The translations under genes and the position numbers were made by a program. A stretch of DNA of 59,750 bases from assembly GCF_001312865.1 (NCBI RefSeq), contig NZ_BBER01000008.1, positions 1 through 59,750 on the forward strand. The letters are read 5' to 3'. Positions 46,289-55,556 of the stretch are shown piece by piece; positions within the stretch are counted from its first letter, which is position 1, and every line of letters begins with the position of its first letter. The DNA comes from Lacticaseibacillus thailandensis DSM 22698 = JCM 13996. Its GTDB lineage: Bacteria > Bacillota > Bacilli > Lactobacillales > Lactobacillaceae. The notes under the pieces were generated by a model that saw only the letters and a list, made by a program, of their open reading frames with translations, made no database searches and was not told where the DNA came from.

Positions 46289-47584
46289 GTTACGTTGGTT
46301 GGTAGTCACCATCCTGGCGGTACTGGGACTGACCCTCATGTTTATGGTTACCCAGCCGGTCGCGGCGGAGACCACGACTACGGTGACCATCCACAAACGG
46401 CTGTACCATAGCCGGGATGAACTACCGAGTATTGCGAATCAGGGTACGGAGTTGGCGACTGACCACGCGGCGTTAGCAACAGTGTTGGTTTAAACGGCGT
46501 GCGGATGACGGTTTACGATGCGACCGAGTACCTGCGCGACTTTGACGGCGGCCTGGACCGTTTCGTTCAGGTCTATGGCAACGGCGATATGACCGCCACC
46601 GCCATGGCCGACGTGGCAGCCAAACAGGAGTTGCCTGTAGCTGCGGACGTGACTACCGCTACTAGTAGCAGTGGCGAACGCGGCGTAGCGAGCTTCCCGG
46701 TGGCGCGGGTGCGTGACGGGCAGCCGACCGCGTACTTCATCGTGGAGGATGCTGATACTGCCGGGGCGGCGAACGTTGACGTGACGTCCCTACCGGGGAT
46801 GTTGGTGGTGCCGAACATGTACAGCACCAGCACCGCAGCTTTGCACATCTACCCGAAGAACGTGGCGTACCAGCGTGACCCGTACTTCTTCAAAATTGGG
46901 CGGCAAGCTAATGGCACTGAGAGCCGGTTAACGGGCGCGGCGTTCGTGGTACGGCGGCAGCAAGCCGGTAGCTGGCAATACCTGGCCGCCGAGCAGGACA
47001 ACCTACAGGAACTGCAGTGGGTAACCAGCACGCAACCGCAAACGGACGCCAAGTTACGTCGGTTCACGTCTGGCGACCACGGTCTGTTAACTACGGGCGA
47101 AATTATGTTTCCGGCGGGGGACTACCAGTGGGTCGAAGTGACGGCTCCTGACGGTTACCAGCTGCTGGAACAGCCCGTGGCGATGACGGTACCGACGAGC
47201 ACGTACCACGCGGATGGAACCTATAATCCGGTCGTGATCAACGGGCAGGCGGTGACCGAGACGAGTAGTGGTAGTTTGACGGCTGCCATTATCCAGCGCG
47301 GCCGCCCGTACGTGTACAACAACGCCAAGACCACCACGGTGCCAGAAACCGGCGGGACCACGCCGGGGCTTGGGAGTCCGACCAGTACTACGGGTCCGGC
47401 CCGGACGGGTACCACCGCGACGGGCAAAGCGACGCGGGGATGGCTACCGCAGTTGGGCCAATACTGGTCCGTTCTGGCTGTGATTATTGGTCTGGGCATG
47501 ATTGGTTTAGCGATAATTTGGCGCCGGCGGCTACGTCGGGCCACAGTGGAGGTTCAGACAAAGAATGCGCACAAGCATCAATGA
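46281..47584 (+). CDS. Minor pilin subunit with atypical LPQLG sorting signal, frameshifted as sequenced
   Basis: A secreted pilin-like protein with signal peptide (ending VTQPVAAE), the pilin motif LHIYPKNVAY, and an E-box (WVEVTAPDGYQLL). A GG at 46486-46487 should be GGG, joining the frames as ATVLGLNGVRMTVYDATEY and giving 434 residues. The C-terminus has a wall-anchor layout, but the motif is LPQLG instead of LPxTG (near residue 388), then a membrane helix and WRRRLRR. A VPETGG lies about 40 residues earlier. It starts inside the end of the adhesin gene (8-bp overlap). Probably the basal or minor subunit. Confidence 0.82.
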
Positions 47585-47648
47585 TGACTGGTAATGAGGG
47601 GGTGCAGCACGCACGCTGGCGTCCCCAACAAGATGAGGAGGAAACGCC

Positions 47649-49145
47649 ATGAAACGCGCAAAAATAGGTTATTGGGGGAGCCTGCTAGGCACGCTGATCC
47701 TGTTGATTGGGGTTCTTGCGAGCCTAGCCACGCTCCGGCCGGTGGGGGCCGCAACCGCCACCACGGATGATGTTAGCATCACGATTCACAAGTCTAAACT
47801 GACGGAAAACACCACGATTGAGAACAGTGGGTTGGAACAAACAATGCCCGGTGAGCCCCTGGAAGGCGCTGGGTTTACGATCTACAACATCAGTGAACAG
47901 TTCTATCAGGAATATGATGGGAAGAACGGCCAGACGTTGGCGGAAAAATTTACTAACAATCTCGCCGCACTGGGTGACTACGAAGATGGTGCAATTGGTG
48001 CTGAAAAGTTCACCGATACCGAGGGTGGAATCAATTGGCAACACCTACCAGCTAAAACGCAGCTGACGAGTGGGGCCTCCATGAACTCGGTGTTTATCAT
48101 CGTTGAAACGACGGTACCAGGGACGGTCACGTCCGGGTCACTGCCAATGGTGGTAGCCCTGCCAGTTGCGGATCCAAACAACGAGGGTCAAAGCTTGCGG
48201 GACATCCACCTGTACCCAAAGAACTATGGGGTCGACAAGGTGCTCCTGGATGACGAAGGGGCACCGGCGACGGAGACTCAGCGTCATGAAGTTGGGGACC
48301 GGTTCGACTACCAGGCCAGGTTCACGATTCCAAGTAACATTACGGACATGAAGATGTTTAACATCTGGGACGCATTTCAGGGTACTGGTGCACAGTATGA
48401 CGCTATCAAGAGCATCACGGTCAACGGCACGAGTGATGATTACCTGGCTGGATTCTTAGCCCAGGGTACTTTCGTTTTCAATGACTCGCGGACTAAGTGG
48501 CAGTATGACTTTAACCTGACGGACGCGGACAGCAAAGCCTTCTTTGCTAGCCTGGCCGGCAAGACGGTGACGATTACGTACTCTGCGTTCATCACGGACG
48601 ACGCGACGCCAGATACGAAAATCGGTAACAAATTCTACGTTACCTACCAAACGGCCAACGACCAGAAACACGATCTCGATGATGATTCGACTGAAGTGGC
48701 AACTGGTGGGCACAAGTTCGTTAAGGTTTCCACGGTTGGCAACGACAAGACGTTGAAAGGCGCTAAATTCGTGGTTCAACGTGGTAGCCAATACGCGGTA
48801 GTTGGTAAAGATGAAATTAACTGGACGGATGATATCAATGCTGCCACGACGTACACGTCTGGCGAAGACGGTCTGGTAGTAGTGCGGGGCTTGGCGGATG
48901 GCCAGTACCAGCTAGTAGAAACCCAGGCACCGGACGGCTACGTCATCAAGGACAAGAGCACGCGTTTCACGATTAAGGATGGTAGCTTTGATGACACGGC
49001 GAAGATCTATGTTCAAAACGATCCCGAAAACTTTGGCTTCCTGCCAATGACTGGTGGGATGGGCTGGTTGGCCTTCCTACTGGCGGGTATTGGCTTGATG
49101 GGTGCGGCCCTGCTGCTGATGCGGCGGCGCCACGCACAAGCATAG
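47649..49145 (+). CDS. Major (backbone) pilin subunit
   Basis: This intact 498-residue protein has the features of a shaft pilin. A signal peptide ends near GAATATT. The pilin motif IHLYPKN carries K191, the lysine that sortase C links to the next subunit. The E-box VETQAPDGY has its glutamate at about residue 424. The sorting signal LPMTGG is at residue 465, followed by a membrane helix and MRRRHAQA. It lies between the minor pilin and the sortase, the usual order. AGGAGGAAACGCC precedes the ATG. Confidence 0.9.
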   Translation: MKRAKIGYWGSLLGTLILLIGVLASLATLRPVGAATATTDDVSITIHKSKLTENTTIENSGLEQTMPGEPLEGAGFTIYNISEQFYQEYDGKNGQTLAEKFTNNLAALGDYEDGAIGAEKFTDTEGGINWQHLPAKTQLTSGASMNSVFIIVETTVPGTVTSGSLPMVVALPVADPNNEGQSLRDIHLYPKNYGVDKVLLDDEGAPATETQRHEVGDRFDYQARFTIPSNITDMKMFNIWDAFQGTGAQYDAIKSITVNGTSDDYLAGFLAQGTFVFNDSRTKWQYDFNLTDADSKAFFASLAGKTVTITYSAFITDDATPDTKIGNKFYVTYQTANDQKHDLDDDSTEVATGGHKFVKVSTVGNDKTLKGAKFVVQRGSQYAVVGKDEINWTDDINAATTYTSGEDGLVVVRGLADGQYQLVETQAPDGYVIKDKSTRFTIKDGSFDDTAKIYVQNDPENFGFLPMTGGMGWLAFLLAGIGLMGAALLLMRRRHAQA

Positions 49146-49218
49146 CGGTAGCAGCATGATCAACGGTAACCCACAGTATCGTGGGTTACATACATATAAT
49201 GGAAGGGAGTGGCGGCAC

Positions 49219-49988
49219 ATGCGGCAAATATGGGCACGAATCATCCTGGTGGCGGGGCTTTGTGTGTGCGCGTACCCCTTTGTGAGTCAGCTGGTGAATG
49301 ACGTGGTGGTTTACCACCAGACGCAACGCGCAGCGGACAAAGATGCGGCCAAGTACGCCGCCCGGTTGCAGCGTCAGGACGCAGCGACTCCAGAAGACAG
49401 CTTTGATGCCAAGAACCTGAGCAAAGACGTGCGGGCACACCTTCTGGCAGTATTACCATCGCGCGGATCGGCGTGCGGCTACCGCTGTTCGACAACGTTG
49501 GTGCGCAAGCGTTGCACGTAGGCGCGGGTGTGGTGCCAGGAACCGACGCACCCACGGGCGGTCGCGGTACACACACGGCGATATCGGCACACAGCGGGGT
49601 GCCATCCAAGCGTCTATTTACAAATCTTCACCGGCTGCGTAAAGGGGACACCTTCGTCATGACCGTAGCGGGTAAACATTACGCCTACCAGGTATTCCGT
49701 ATTCAGACGGTGTTGCCCACCGCCGTGCGGGAGTTGGCACCGGAACGAGGGGAGGACTTGGCTACGCTGATTACGTGCACACCGTACATGGTCAACTCCC
49801 ACCGGCTGCTGGTGACCGGCCGGCGGGTACCGTATACGGCCCAAGTAGCGCGAGCGACCAAGGACGACGCTGAGTCGCGGTATCACCGCAGCGTTGCGCT
49901 CCTCGTGGGCATTGTCGCAGCCATTTTGTCCGTTGGCGCCACCTTGATCTGGCGGTGGCGGCGGAAATCAGTTAGTGGTGTTAGCTAG
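49219..49988 (+). CDS. srtC: Class C (pilin-polymerising) sortase, frameshifted as sequenced
   Basis: This membrane-bound transpeptidase joins pilin subunits by cutting LPxTG motifs and linking them to the pilin lysine. The catalytic histidine is in ISAHSGV, the cysteine in LITCTPYMVNSHRLLVTG, and the arginine in VTGRR. There are N-terminal and C-terminal hydrophobic helices, the latter typical of class C. A GG at 49446-49447 should be GGG, giving HLLGSITIARIGVRLPLFD and 256 residues. The lid motif of some class C sortases is not obvious. ATG at 49219 follows AGGGAG. Last gene of the pilus operon. Confidence 0.86.
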
Positions 49989-50147
49989 GTTAGTTGTCAA
50001 CTTCGTCCTGGCTGTTAATTTCGTGGAGGCCGCGTCACCTGCGAGGCGCCACTACGCCAGAACCAATGACACACAACAAGTCGGAGGTGGTGGAATTTGC
50101 CATGTCTGTTAGAATAAGAGATAAAAACGAATTAAGGGGACCCGGAC

Positions 50148-50963
50148 ATGGAACCACATTTGATCATTACGGATATTGACGGCACGTTGGCGGTGGACCA
50201 CCAGCACGTATCACCCGACACCGTCACAGCACTTAACTTAGCCATGGATGCGGGTCACCCGTTCTTTGTGGCGACGGGGCGGATGTACGCGCTCGCCAAG
50301 ATCATCGCCGAGCAGGTCAGCGACCGTGCCGGCGTGATTGGCGCTAACGGGGCGGTCTATGACTTTTCCGGTCAGCGGGTGCACCACCTGCTGGGCAAAG
50401 AAGCCCTGACACAGACTAACAACGTGACTTCGCGTCATGGTTTGTCCGCCTTTTACTTCAGCGATGATACGGTGTACTACACCCAGACGCCGCCGACTTT
50501 TGTTGAAGCCGCACTGCGCGTGTTCCAGCCGGATGGGTTGACTGTCGGCGTTAAACAGGTCGGCACCCTAGAAAACCTGTTGAAGCGTGCTGACAGGATC
50601 ACTAACGGGATCGTCATCAGTCCGCGCGACGCCGAGGGGTTACGGCGCACACAGGAAGAATTGGCCGCTATGGACTTGATGCACGTTTCGGCATCGAACC
50701 ACGACAACATGGAACTGATTCCCCGTGGCATTGATAAGTCCACGGCGGTGCGGGAATTGCAGGCCAAAACGGGGATCCCGGCGTCCCGGACTATCGTCTT
50801 TGGTGACGGCATGAACGATATTGGCATGATGCAGGAAGCGGGTGTCAGCGTGGCTATGGGCAACGCGGTACCGGCCGTGAAGAAAATCGCTGCGTACACG
50901 ACGGACGATAATGAGCATGACGGTATTGCCAAATTTTTGGCGGATTACCTCAAAACTGAGTAA
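50148..50963 (+). CDS. Cof-type HAD-superfamily phosphatase
   Basis: A 271-residue intact HAD phosphatase of the Cof/YidA group. Motif I is ITDIDGTLA (aspartates at residues 8 and 10), the cap domain spans roughly residues 85-190, and motif IV is VFGDGMNDIGMM. Likely substrates are sugar phosphates or cofactor phosphates. ATG at 50148 has AAGGGGA upstream. It is a separate unit between the pilus and opp operons with a terminator. It is a distant relative of the gene at 1122-1909. Confidence 0.9.
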   Translation: MEPHLIITDIDGTLAVDHQHVSPDTVTALNLAMDAGHPFFVATGRMYALAKIIAEQVSDRAGVIGANGAVYDFSGQRVHHLLGKEALTQTNNVTSRHGLSAFYFSDDTVYYTQTPPTFVEAALRVFQPDGLTVGVKQVGTLENLLKRADRITNGIVISPRDAEGLRRTQEELAAMDLMHVSASNHDNMELIPRGIDKSTAVRELQAKTGIPASRTIVFGDGMNDIGMMQEAGVSVAMGNAVPAVKKIAAYTTDDNEHDGIAKFLADYLKTE

Positions 50964-50979
50964 ATGAGAATAATTACGC

Positions 50980-51018
50980 AAAGGGGCTCATGTGAACGCA
51001 TGGGCCCTTTCATTTTGT
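50980..51018 (+). terminator. Terminator after the HAD phosphatase
   Basis: AAAGGGGCTCATG (50980-50992) pairs with CATGGGCCCTTT (50999-51010) with small mismatches, followed by CATTTTG. Confidence 0.65.
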
Positions 51019-51089
51019 TCCGGATTGGTGTTCCTCTGTGACCGTTTACAAGTCCGTGATTAGTGGGTTTACTCTCGGCACTTTCTAAT

Positions 51090-51131
51090 CGGTTGGCCAC
51101 TGCAAAACGTTGTGTCAGTAGGGGCCGACCG
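51090..51131 (+). other. Long hairpin in the opp leader
   Basis: CGGTTGGCC-ACTG (51090-51102) pairs with CAGT (51116-51119) and GGCCGACCG (51123-51131), with one G-U pair and a 3-base bulge. No T tract follows, so it is not a terminator. The 360-bp gap before oppB otherwise holds A+T-rich sequence with several weak promoter-like matches, and nothing I can name. Confidence 0.35.
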
Positions 51132-51325
51132 TATCAAAAATAAGTTTAAGAATTGTGGCAGGTGGCCAATTCGTGAGCAAATACTATTTACTTTAATGGC
51201 ATTTTAATGTATTGTTTTACTATTAGATTTAGCGTAGTGACATTTTTGTGACTACCAAACAAATACATACCGTCATTATTGTTGAGTGGCATTATGTTTG
51301 TTTAAGTAAGCGAGGGAGTACGCAC

Positions 51326-52251
51326 ATGGCAAAATATCTTGCAAAACGAATCTTTTTTTCTGATTTTAACGCTGTTCATTGTTGCGTCCATTACCTTCTT
51401 CCTGATGAAGATGTTACCAGGGACGCCATACAACAACCCGAAAGTTACCGGTGCGCAATTAGCCGCGCTGAACAAAGCCAACGGGTTGGACAAACCAGTC
51501 TGGTACCAGTACATCAAGTACCTGGTGGGCTTGCTCCATGGGGACATGGGTACGAGCTACCAGTTCGCTGGGCAAAGCGTTAGTCACCTGATCATTTCCC
51601 GCGTGGGCCCGTCCTTCCAGATCGGTGCCCAGGCAATGATCGTGGGGACTGCTGGGGATCCTGCTGGGGGCCATCGCGGCTATCCGCAAGAACTCCTGGG
51701 TCGACTCCACGGCGATGATTTTCGCCATCCTGGGTCGGTCCATCCCTAACTTCGTCTTTGCCTGCCTGCTGCAGTTCTGGTTGGCCTACAAGTACCAGAT
51801 CTTCCCAATCGCGCTGTGGGATGGCTTCAGTTCTTCCATTCTGCCAACGATTGCCCTGGCCATGGCGCCACTGGCACAGACGGCTCGGTTCATGCGGACC
51901 GAAATGGTGGACGTGCTGAACTCCGATTACATCGAACTGGCCCGGTCCAAAGGGGACTCCCGTTGGCAGGTCGTTGCCAAGCACGCCCTGCGGAACTCGA
52001 TGATTCCTATCATTACTATCATTGGACCAATGGCCGTCGACTTGATGGTTGGGTCACTGGTTGTTGAGAACATCTTTGCTATTCCTGGTATTGGTGAACA
52101 ATTTGTCCGTTCCATTCTGACCAATGACTACCCAACCATCATGGGTCTGACCATGCTGTACAGTGTCATGCTGGTCGTCATCATCCTGGTCGTCGACATT
52201 CTCTACGGGTTCATTGACCCACGTATTCGTTTATCCGGGGAGGCAAACTAA
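51326..52251 (+). CDS. oppB: Oligopeptide ABC transporter permease OppB, frameshifted as sequenced
   Basis: One of two membrane subunits of the peptide importer, with six helices. Two breaks: seven T at 51353-51359 should be six (KRIFFLILTLFIVASI), and four G at 51644-51647 should be three (IVGLLGILLGAIAAI). The repaired protein has 307 residues, the usual OppB length. The coupling motif that touches the ATPase reads YIELARSKGDSRWQVVAKHAL, near the C-terminal third. ATG at 51326 follows GAGGGAG. It is the first gene of oppBCDF; no binding protein is encoded beside it. Confidence 0.86.
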
Positions 52252-53267
52252 TGGCTGACTACAAAATCACCGCCGACAGTTTCAAGCCGGCGCACATTGC
52301 CAAAGAGCAGCAGGAAAAGCTCGGCACCGACAACATGACTTTCATGCAGGATGCCCTGCGTCGCCTGCGGCACAACAAGATGGCGATGATTTCGTTATGG
52401 ATCATCATTGCGTTTATCGTCATTTCCGTCCTGAGCATTTGGATTTCACCATCCAACCCTAATACTCAACACTTGAAGTGGAATAACTTACCACCCAAGA
52501 TTGCTAATTGGAGTATTCCAGGATTCCGTGGTTACGGGGTCTCTGCGGGTGAAAAGGTCAACGTTTACGCCCAGAACAACGTGCCCAAGAACGTCTGGTT
52601 CGTCTTAGGGACTGACAGCCTGGGTCGTGACATCTTTAGCCGGATCCTTGTTGGTACCCGTGTTTCCCTATTCATTGCCTTTATGGCCACGTTGTTTGAC
52701 CTGACCATCGGTGTGGTTTACGGGTTGATTTCTGGTTGGAAGGGCGGCATGGTTGATACCGTTCTCCAACGTATCATTGAAATCATCAGTTCGATTCCTA
52801 ACCTGGTTGTGGCCATTCTGATGTTGCTGGTCTTCAAACCTGGGTTGACCTCCATCATTATCGCCATCGGGTTTACTGGATGGGTCACCATGGCCCGACT
52901 GGTGCGTGCGCAAACCTTGCAGATCAAGGACCAGGAGTATGTCCTGGCCGCACGCACTTTAGGTGAATCATCGGTCAAGATTGCGATGAAGCACCTGATT
53001 CCTAACCTGAGTTCAACGATTATTATTCAAACGATGTTCACGATCCCAACCGCCATCTTCTTCGAGGCCTTCCTGAGTTACATCGGGATCGGGATTCCAT
53101 CACCAACGGCTTCCCTAGGGACGTTGCTCTCCGATGGGCAGAAGAACTTCCGGTTCCTGCCGTACCAGATGGTTTATCCAGCGATTGTGATTTCGGTATT
53201 GATGATTAGTTTCAACCTGTTAGCCGATGGGCTGCGGGATGCATTTGACCCACGCACTACACGCTAG
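52251..53267 (+). CDS. oppC: Oligopeptide ABC transporter permease OppC
   Basis: This intact 338-residue permease is the OppB partner. It has a long N-terminal cytoplasmic segment, six helices, an extracellular insertion after the first helix, the phrase LGTDSLGRDIFSRIL, and the coupling motif EYVLAARTLGESSVKIAMKH. Its ATG overlaps the OppB stop codon (TAATG), so translation is coupled. Confidence 0.94.
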   Translation: MADYKITADSFKPAHIAKEQQEKLGTDNMTFMQDALRRLRHNKMAMISLWIIIAFIVISVLSIWISPSNPNTQHLKWNNLPPKIANWSIPGFRGYGVSAGEKVNVYAQNNVPKNVWFVLGTDSLGRDIFSRILVGTRVSLFIAFMATLFDLTIGVVYGLISGWKGGMVDTVLQRIIEIISSIPNLVVAILMLLVFKPGLTSIIIAIGFTGWVTMARLVRAQTLQIKDQEYVLAARTLGESSVKIAMKHLIPNLSSTIIIQTMFTIPTAIFFEAFLSYIGIGIPSPTASLGTLLSDGQKNFRFLPYQMVYPAIVISVLMISFNLLADGLRDAFDPRTTR

Positions 53268-53279
53268 GAGGTGAGCCTG

Positions 53280-54329
53280 TTGAGTAAAATTCTTGAAGTC
53301 AAAGATCTACAAATTGATTTCCATACCTACGCCGGCACGGTTCACGCTATTCGTAACGTTTCGTTTAGTTTGGAAAAAGGTGAGACGCTCGCCATTGTTG
53401 GTGAATCCGGTTCTGGGAAGTCCGTTACTTTGCGGACACTGATGGGGTTGTTGGCGAACAACGCCGTCGTTAAGAGCGGAGAAGTTATCTTCAACGGCGA
53501 AGATGTACTGAAGAAGTCGGAAAAGGAACTGGACGCCATGCGCGGTAACGATATCGCCATGATCTTCCAGGACCCCATGACGTCACTAGACCCAACAATG
53601 AACATTGGTAAGCAAGTCGCTGAGCCACTGTTGTTACACAACAAGATCAGTAAGAAGGACGCGATGAAGGAAGCGGCCCGGGTGCTCGACCTGGTCGGGA
53701 TTCCGAACGCTAATAACCGGCTAAAGGATTACCCACACCAGTTCTCTGGTGGGCAACGTCAGCGGATTGTTATCGCGATTGCGATCATCAACAACCCGCA
53801 GATTCTGATTGCCGATGAACCAACGACTGCCCTGGACGTAACCATCCAGGCCCAGATTATTGACCTATTGAAGGAACTGCAGACGAAGATCGATACCAGT
53901 ATCATTTTCATCACGCATGACTTAGGGGTTGTGGCTGGGATTGCTGACCGTGTGGCCGTTATGTACGCGGGGAAGATCATCGAGTACGGGACCGTGGACG
54001 AAATCTTCTACAATCCAAAGCACCCCTACACTTGGGGCCTACTTGAATCCATGCCCACGCTGGAAACCAAGAGTGACCGTCTGTACGCGATTCCTGGTAC
54101 GCCGCCCAGCTTGATCGACCCACCAAAGGGTGATGCGTTCGCCGCCCGGAACCACTTTGCTTTGCAAATCGATACCGAGCAGGAACCACCATTCTTCCAG
54201 GTATCCCCAACGCACGCCGCGGCAACGTGGTTGTTGCATCCGGACGCCCCAAAGGTGGAATTACCACCAGAAATTAAGCGTCGCCAAGCAATTTGGCGGC
54301 AGATGCATCCAGAAAAGGCGGGTGACTAA
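53280..54329 (+). CDS. oppD: Oligopeptide ABC transporter ATP-binding protein OppD
   Basis: One of two ATPases of the peptide importer (349 residues). Walker A is GESGSGKS, the signature FSGGQRQRI, Walker B LIADEPTTALD, and the C-terminal oligopeptide/dipeptide extension is present (YAIPGTPPSLIDPPKGDAF). The family's iron-sulfur cysteines in that extension are not seen. TTG at 53280 is chosen, eight bases after AGGAGG; GTG at 53271 would overlap the ribosome binding site. Confidence 0.93.
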   Translation: MSKILEVKDLQIDFHTYAGTVHAIRNVSFSLEKGETLAIVGESGSGKSVTLRTLMGLLANNAVVKSGEVIFNGEDVLKKSEKELDAMRGNDIAMIFQDPMTSLDPTMNIGKQVAEPLLLHNKISKKDAMKEAARVLDLVGIPNANNRLKDYPHQFSGGQRQRIVIAIAIINNPQILIADEPTTALDVTIQAQIIDLLKELQTKIDTSIIFITHDLGVVAGIADRVAVMYAGKIIEYGTVDEIFYNPKHPYTWGLLESMPTLETKSDRLYAIPGTPPSLIDPPKGDAFAARNHFALQIDTEQEPPFFQVSPTHAAATWLLHPDAPKVELPPEIKRRQAIWRQMHPEKAGD

Positions 54330-54332
54330 CCG

Positions 54333-55296
54333 ATGGCAGAAGAACGTGAAAAGCTGGTCCAGGTGCGTCACCTGGTTCAAACCTTTAATCCCGGCAAGAA
54401 GTCCGAGGTACGTGCCATTCAGGACGTTTCCTTTGACATTTACCGTGGCGAGACGCTGGGCCTGGTTGGTGAATCTGGTTCTGGTAAGACGACCACGGGT
54501 CGGGCCATTATCCGGTTGTACAAACCAACGAGCGGGGAAATCCTGTTTGATGGCAACGACATTGCCGGCTTGCACAACGGTTCCAAGCAGATGAAGGAAT
54601 TTCGGCGGGAAATGCAGATGATTTTCCAGGATCCTTACGCTTCGCTGAACCCCCGGATGAAGGTCAAGGACATCATTGCTGAGGGGATCGATATTCACCA
54701 CTTAGCCAAAGATGATGCTGACCGTGATGCGCAGGTGGCTAACCTGTTGCAACTGGTTGGGTTGAACCCTGACCACGCAACGCGTTACCCCCACGAATTT
54801 TCTGGTGGGCAACGGCAACGGATCGGGATTGCCCGGGCGTTGGCTGTGCAGCCACAGTTCATCATTGCCGACGAACCAATCTCCGCGTTGGACGTGTCCA
54901 TTCAGGCCCAGGTTGTCAACTTGCTGAAGAATATTCAGGAGCAGCGGAATCTGACCTACTTGTTCATTGCCCATGACCTGTCCATGGTTAAGTACATTTC
55001 CGACCGGATTGCCGTTATGCATTACGGCCGGATCGTGGAATTATCCACGGCCGACGAAGTGTATAACCACCCGTTGCACCCGTACACGCAGAGTTTACTA
55101 TCTGCGATTCCCATTCCGGATCCGGAAAAGCAAAAAAATGCGTGAGCGGATCTACTATGACGCTAGTGCCGAAAACGACGGGGCTGAGCGGAGCATGGTA
55201 GAAATCACACCAGGCCACTTTGTTTTTGCGTCCGAGGATGAAATCCAAGGATACAAGGACCAGGCGGCAAAGTACGCCGAGGCCGAGCAAAAGTAA
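54333..55296 (+). CDS. oppF: Oligopeptide ABC transporter ATP-binding protein OppF, C-terminus frameshifted as sequenced
   Basis: The second ATPase of the importer. Walker [10 protein letters not shown], signature FSGGQRQRI, and Walker [13 protein letters not shown] are intact. A run of seven A at 55132-55138 breaks the frame after PIPDPEKQ; with six A the frame continues as [14 protein letters not shown] to the stop at 55296. The joined protein has 320 residues, as expected for OppF. It starts 3 bp after oppD and the operon ends at a strong terminator. Confidence 0.88.
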
Positions 55297-55315
55297 CACG
55301 TTAAATAACAGCCGC

Positions 55316-55358
55316 AAAAATCCTCTCCCCCTGGAAAAGGGGTGGGGGATTTTTTTTG
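55316..55358 (+). terminator. Terminator of the opp operon
   Basis: AAAAATCC...CCCC pairs with GGGG...GGATTTTT (55316-55331 with 55339-55354), with small internal mismatches, and continues into T8. Confidence 0.85.
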
Positions 55359-55436
55359 TTGCCACGAGCGTGCAAAAATGCATAAAATTAATAATTAAAT
55401 AGTTCACGTTATCAACGCTGATAGCATCGCAAACGA

Positions 55437-55465
55437 TTGACATCGCGGGCTAAATATCATTTAAT
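55437..55465 (+). promoter_or_regulatory. Promoter of the adhesin gene
   Basis: A consensus TTGACA (55437-55442) and TTTAAT (55460-55465) are exactly 17 bp apart. The surrounding 200 bp are A+T-rich, unlike the coding regions. Confidence 0.7.
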
Positions 55466-55556
55466 AAGTTGGACGCGGTGTATTCATTATTCAATTATTA
55501 ACAATATATATTGGGGTTGCGTTAAGTGCCTGTGTGTTGCGTTTGGGGGAAGTATT

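Noticed and set aside
51090..51131. Terminator in the opp leader
   Set aside because: The hairpin is long but has no T tract on either strand, so it is listed only as an unexplained structure.
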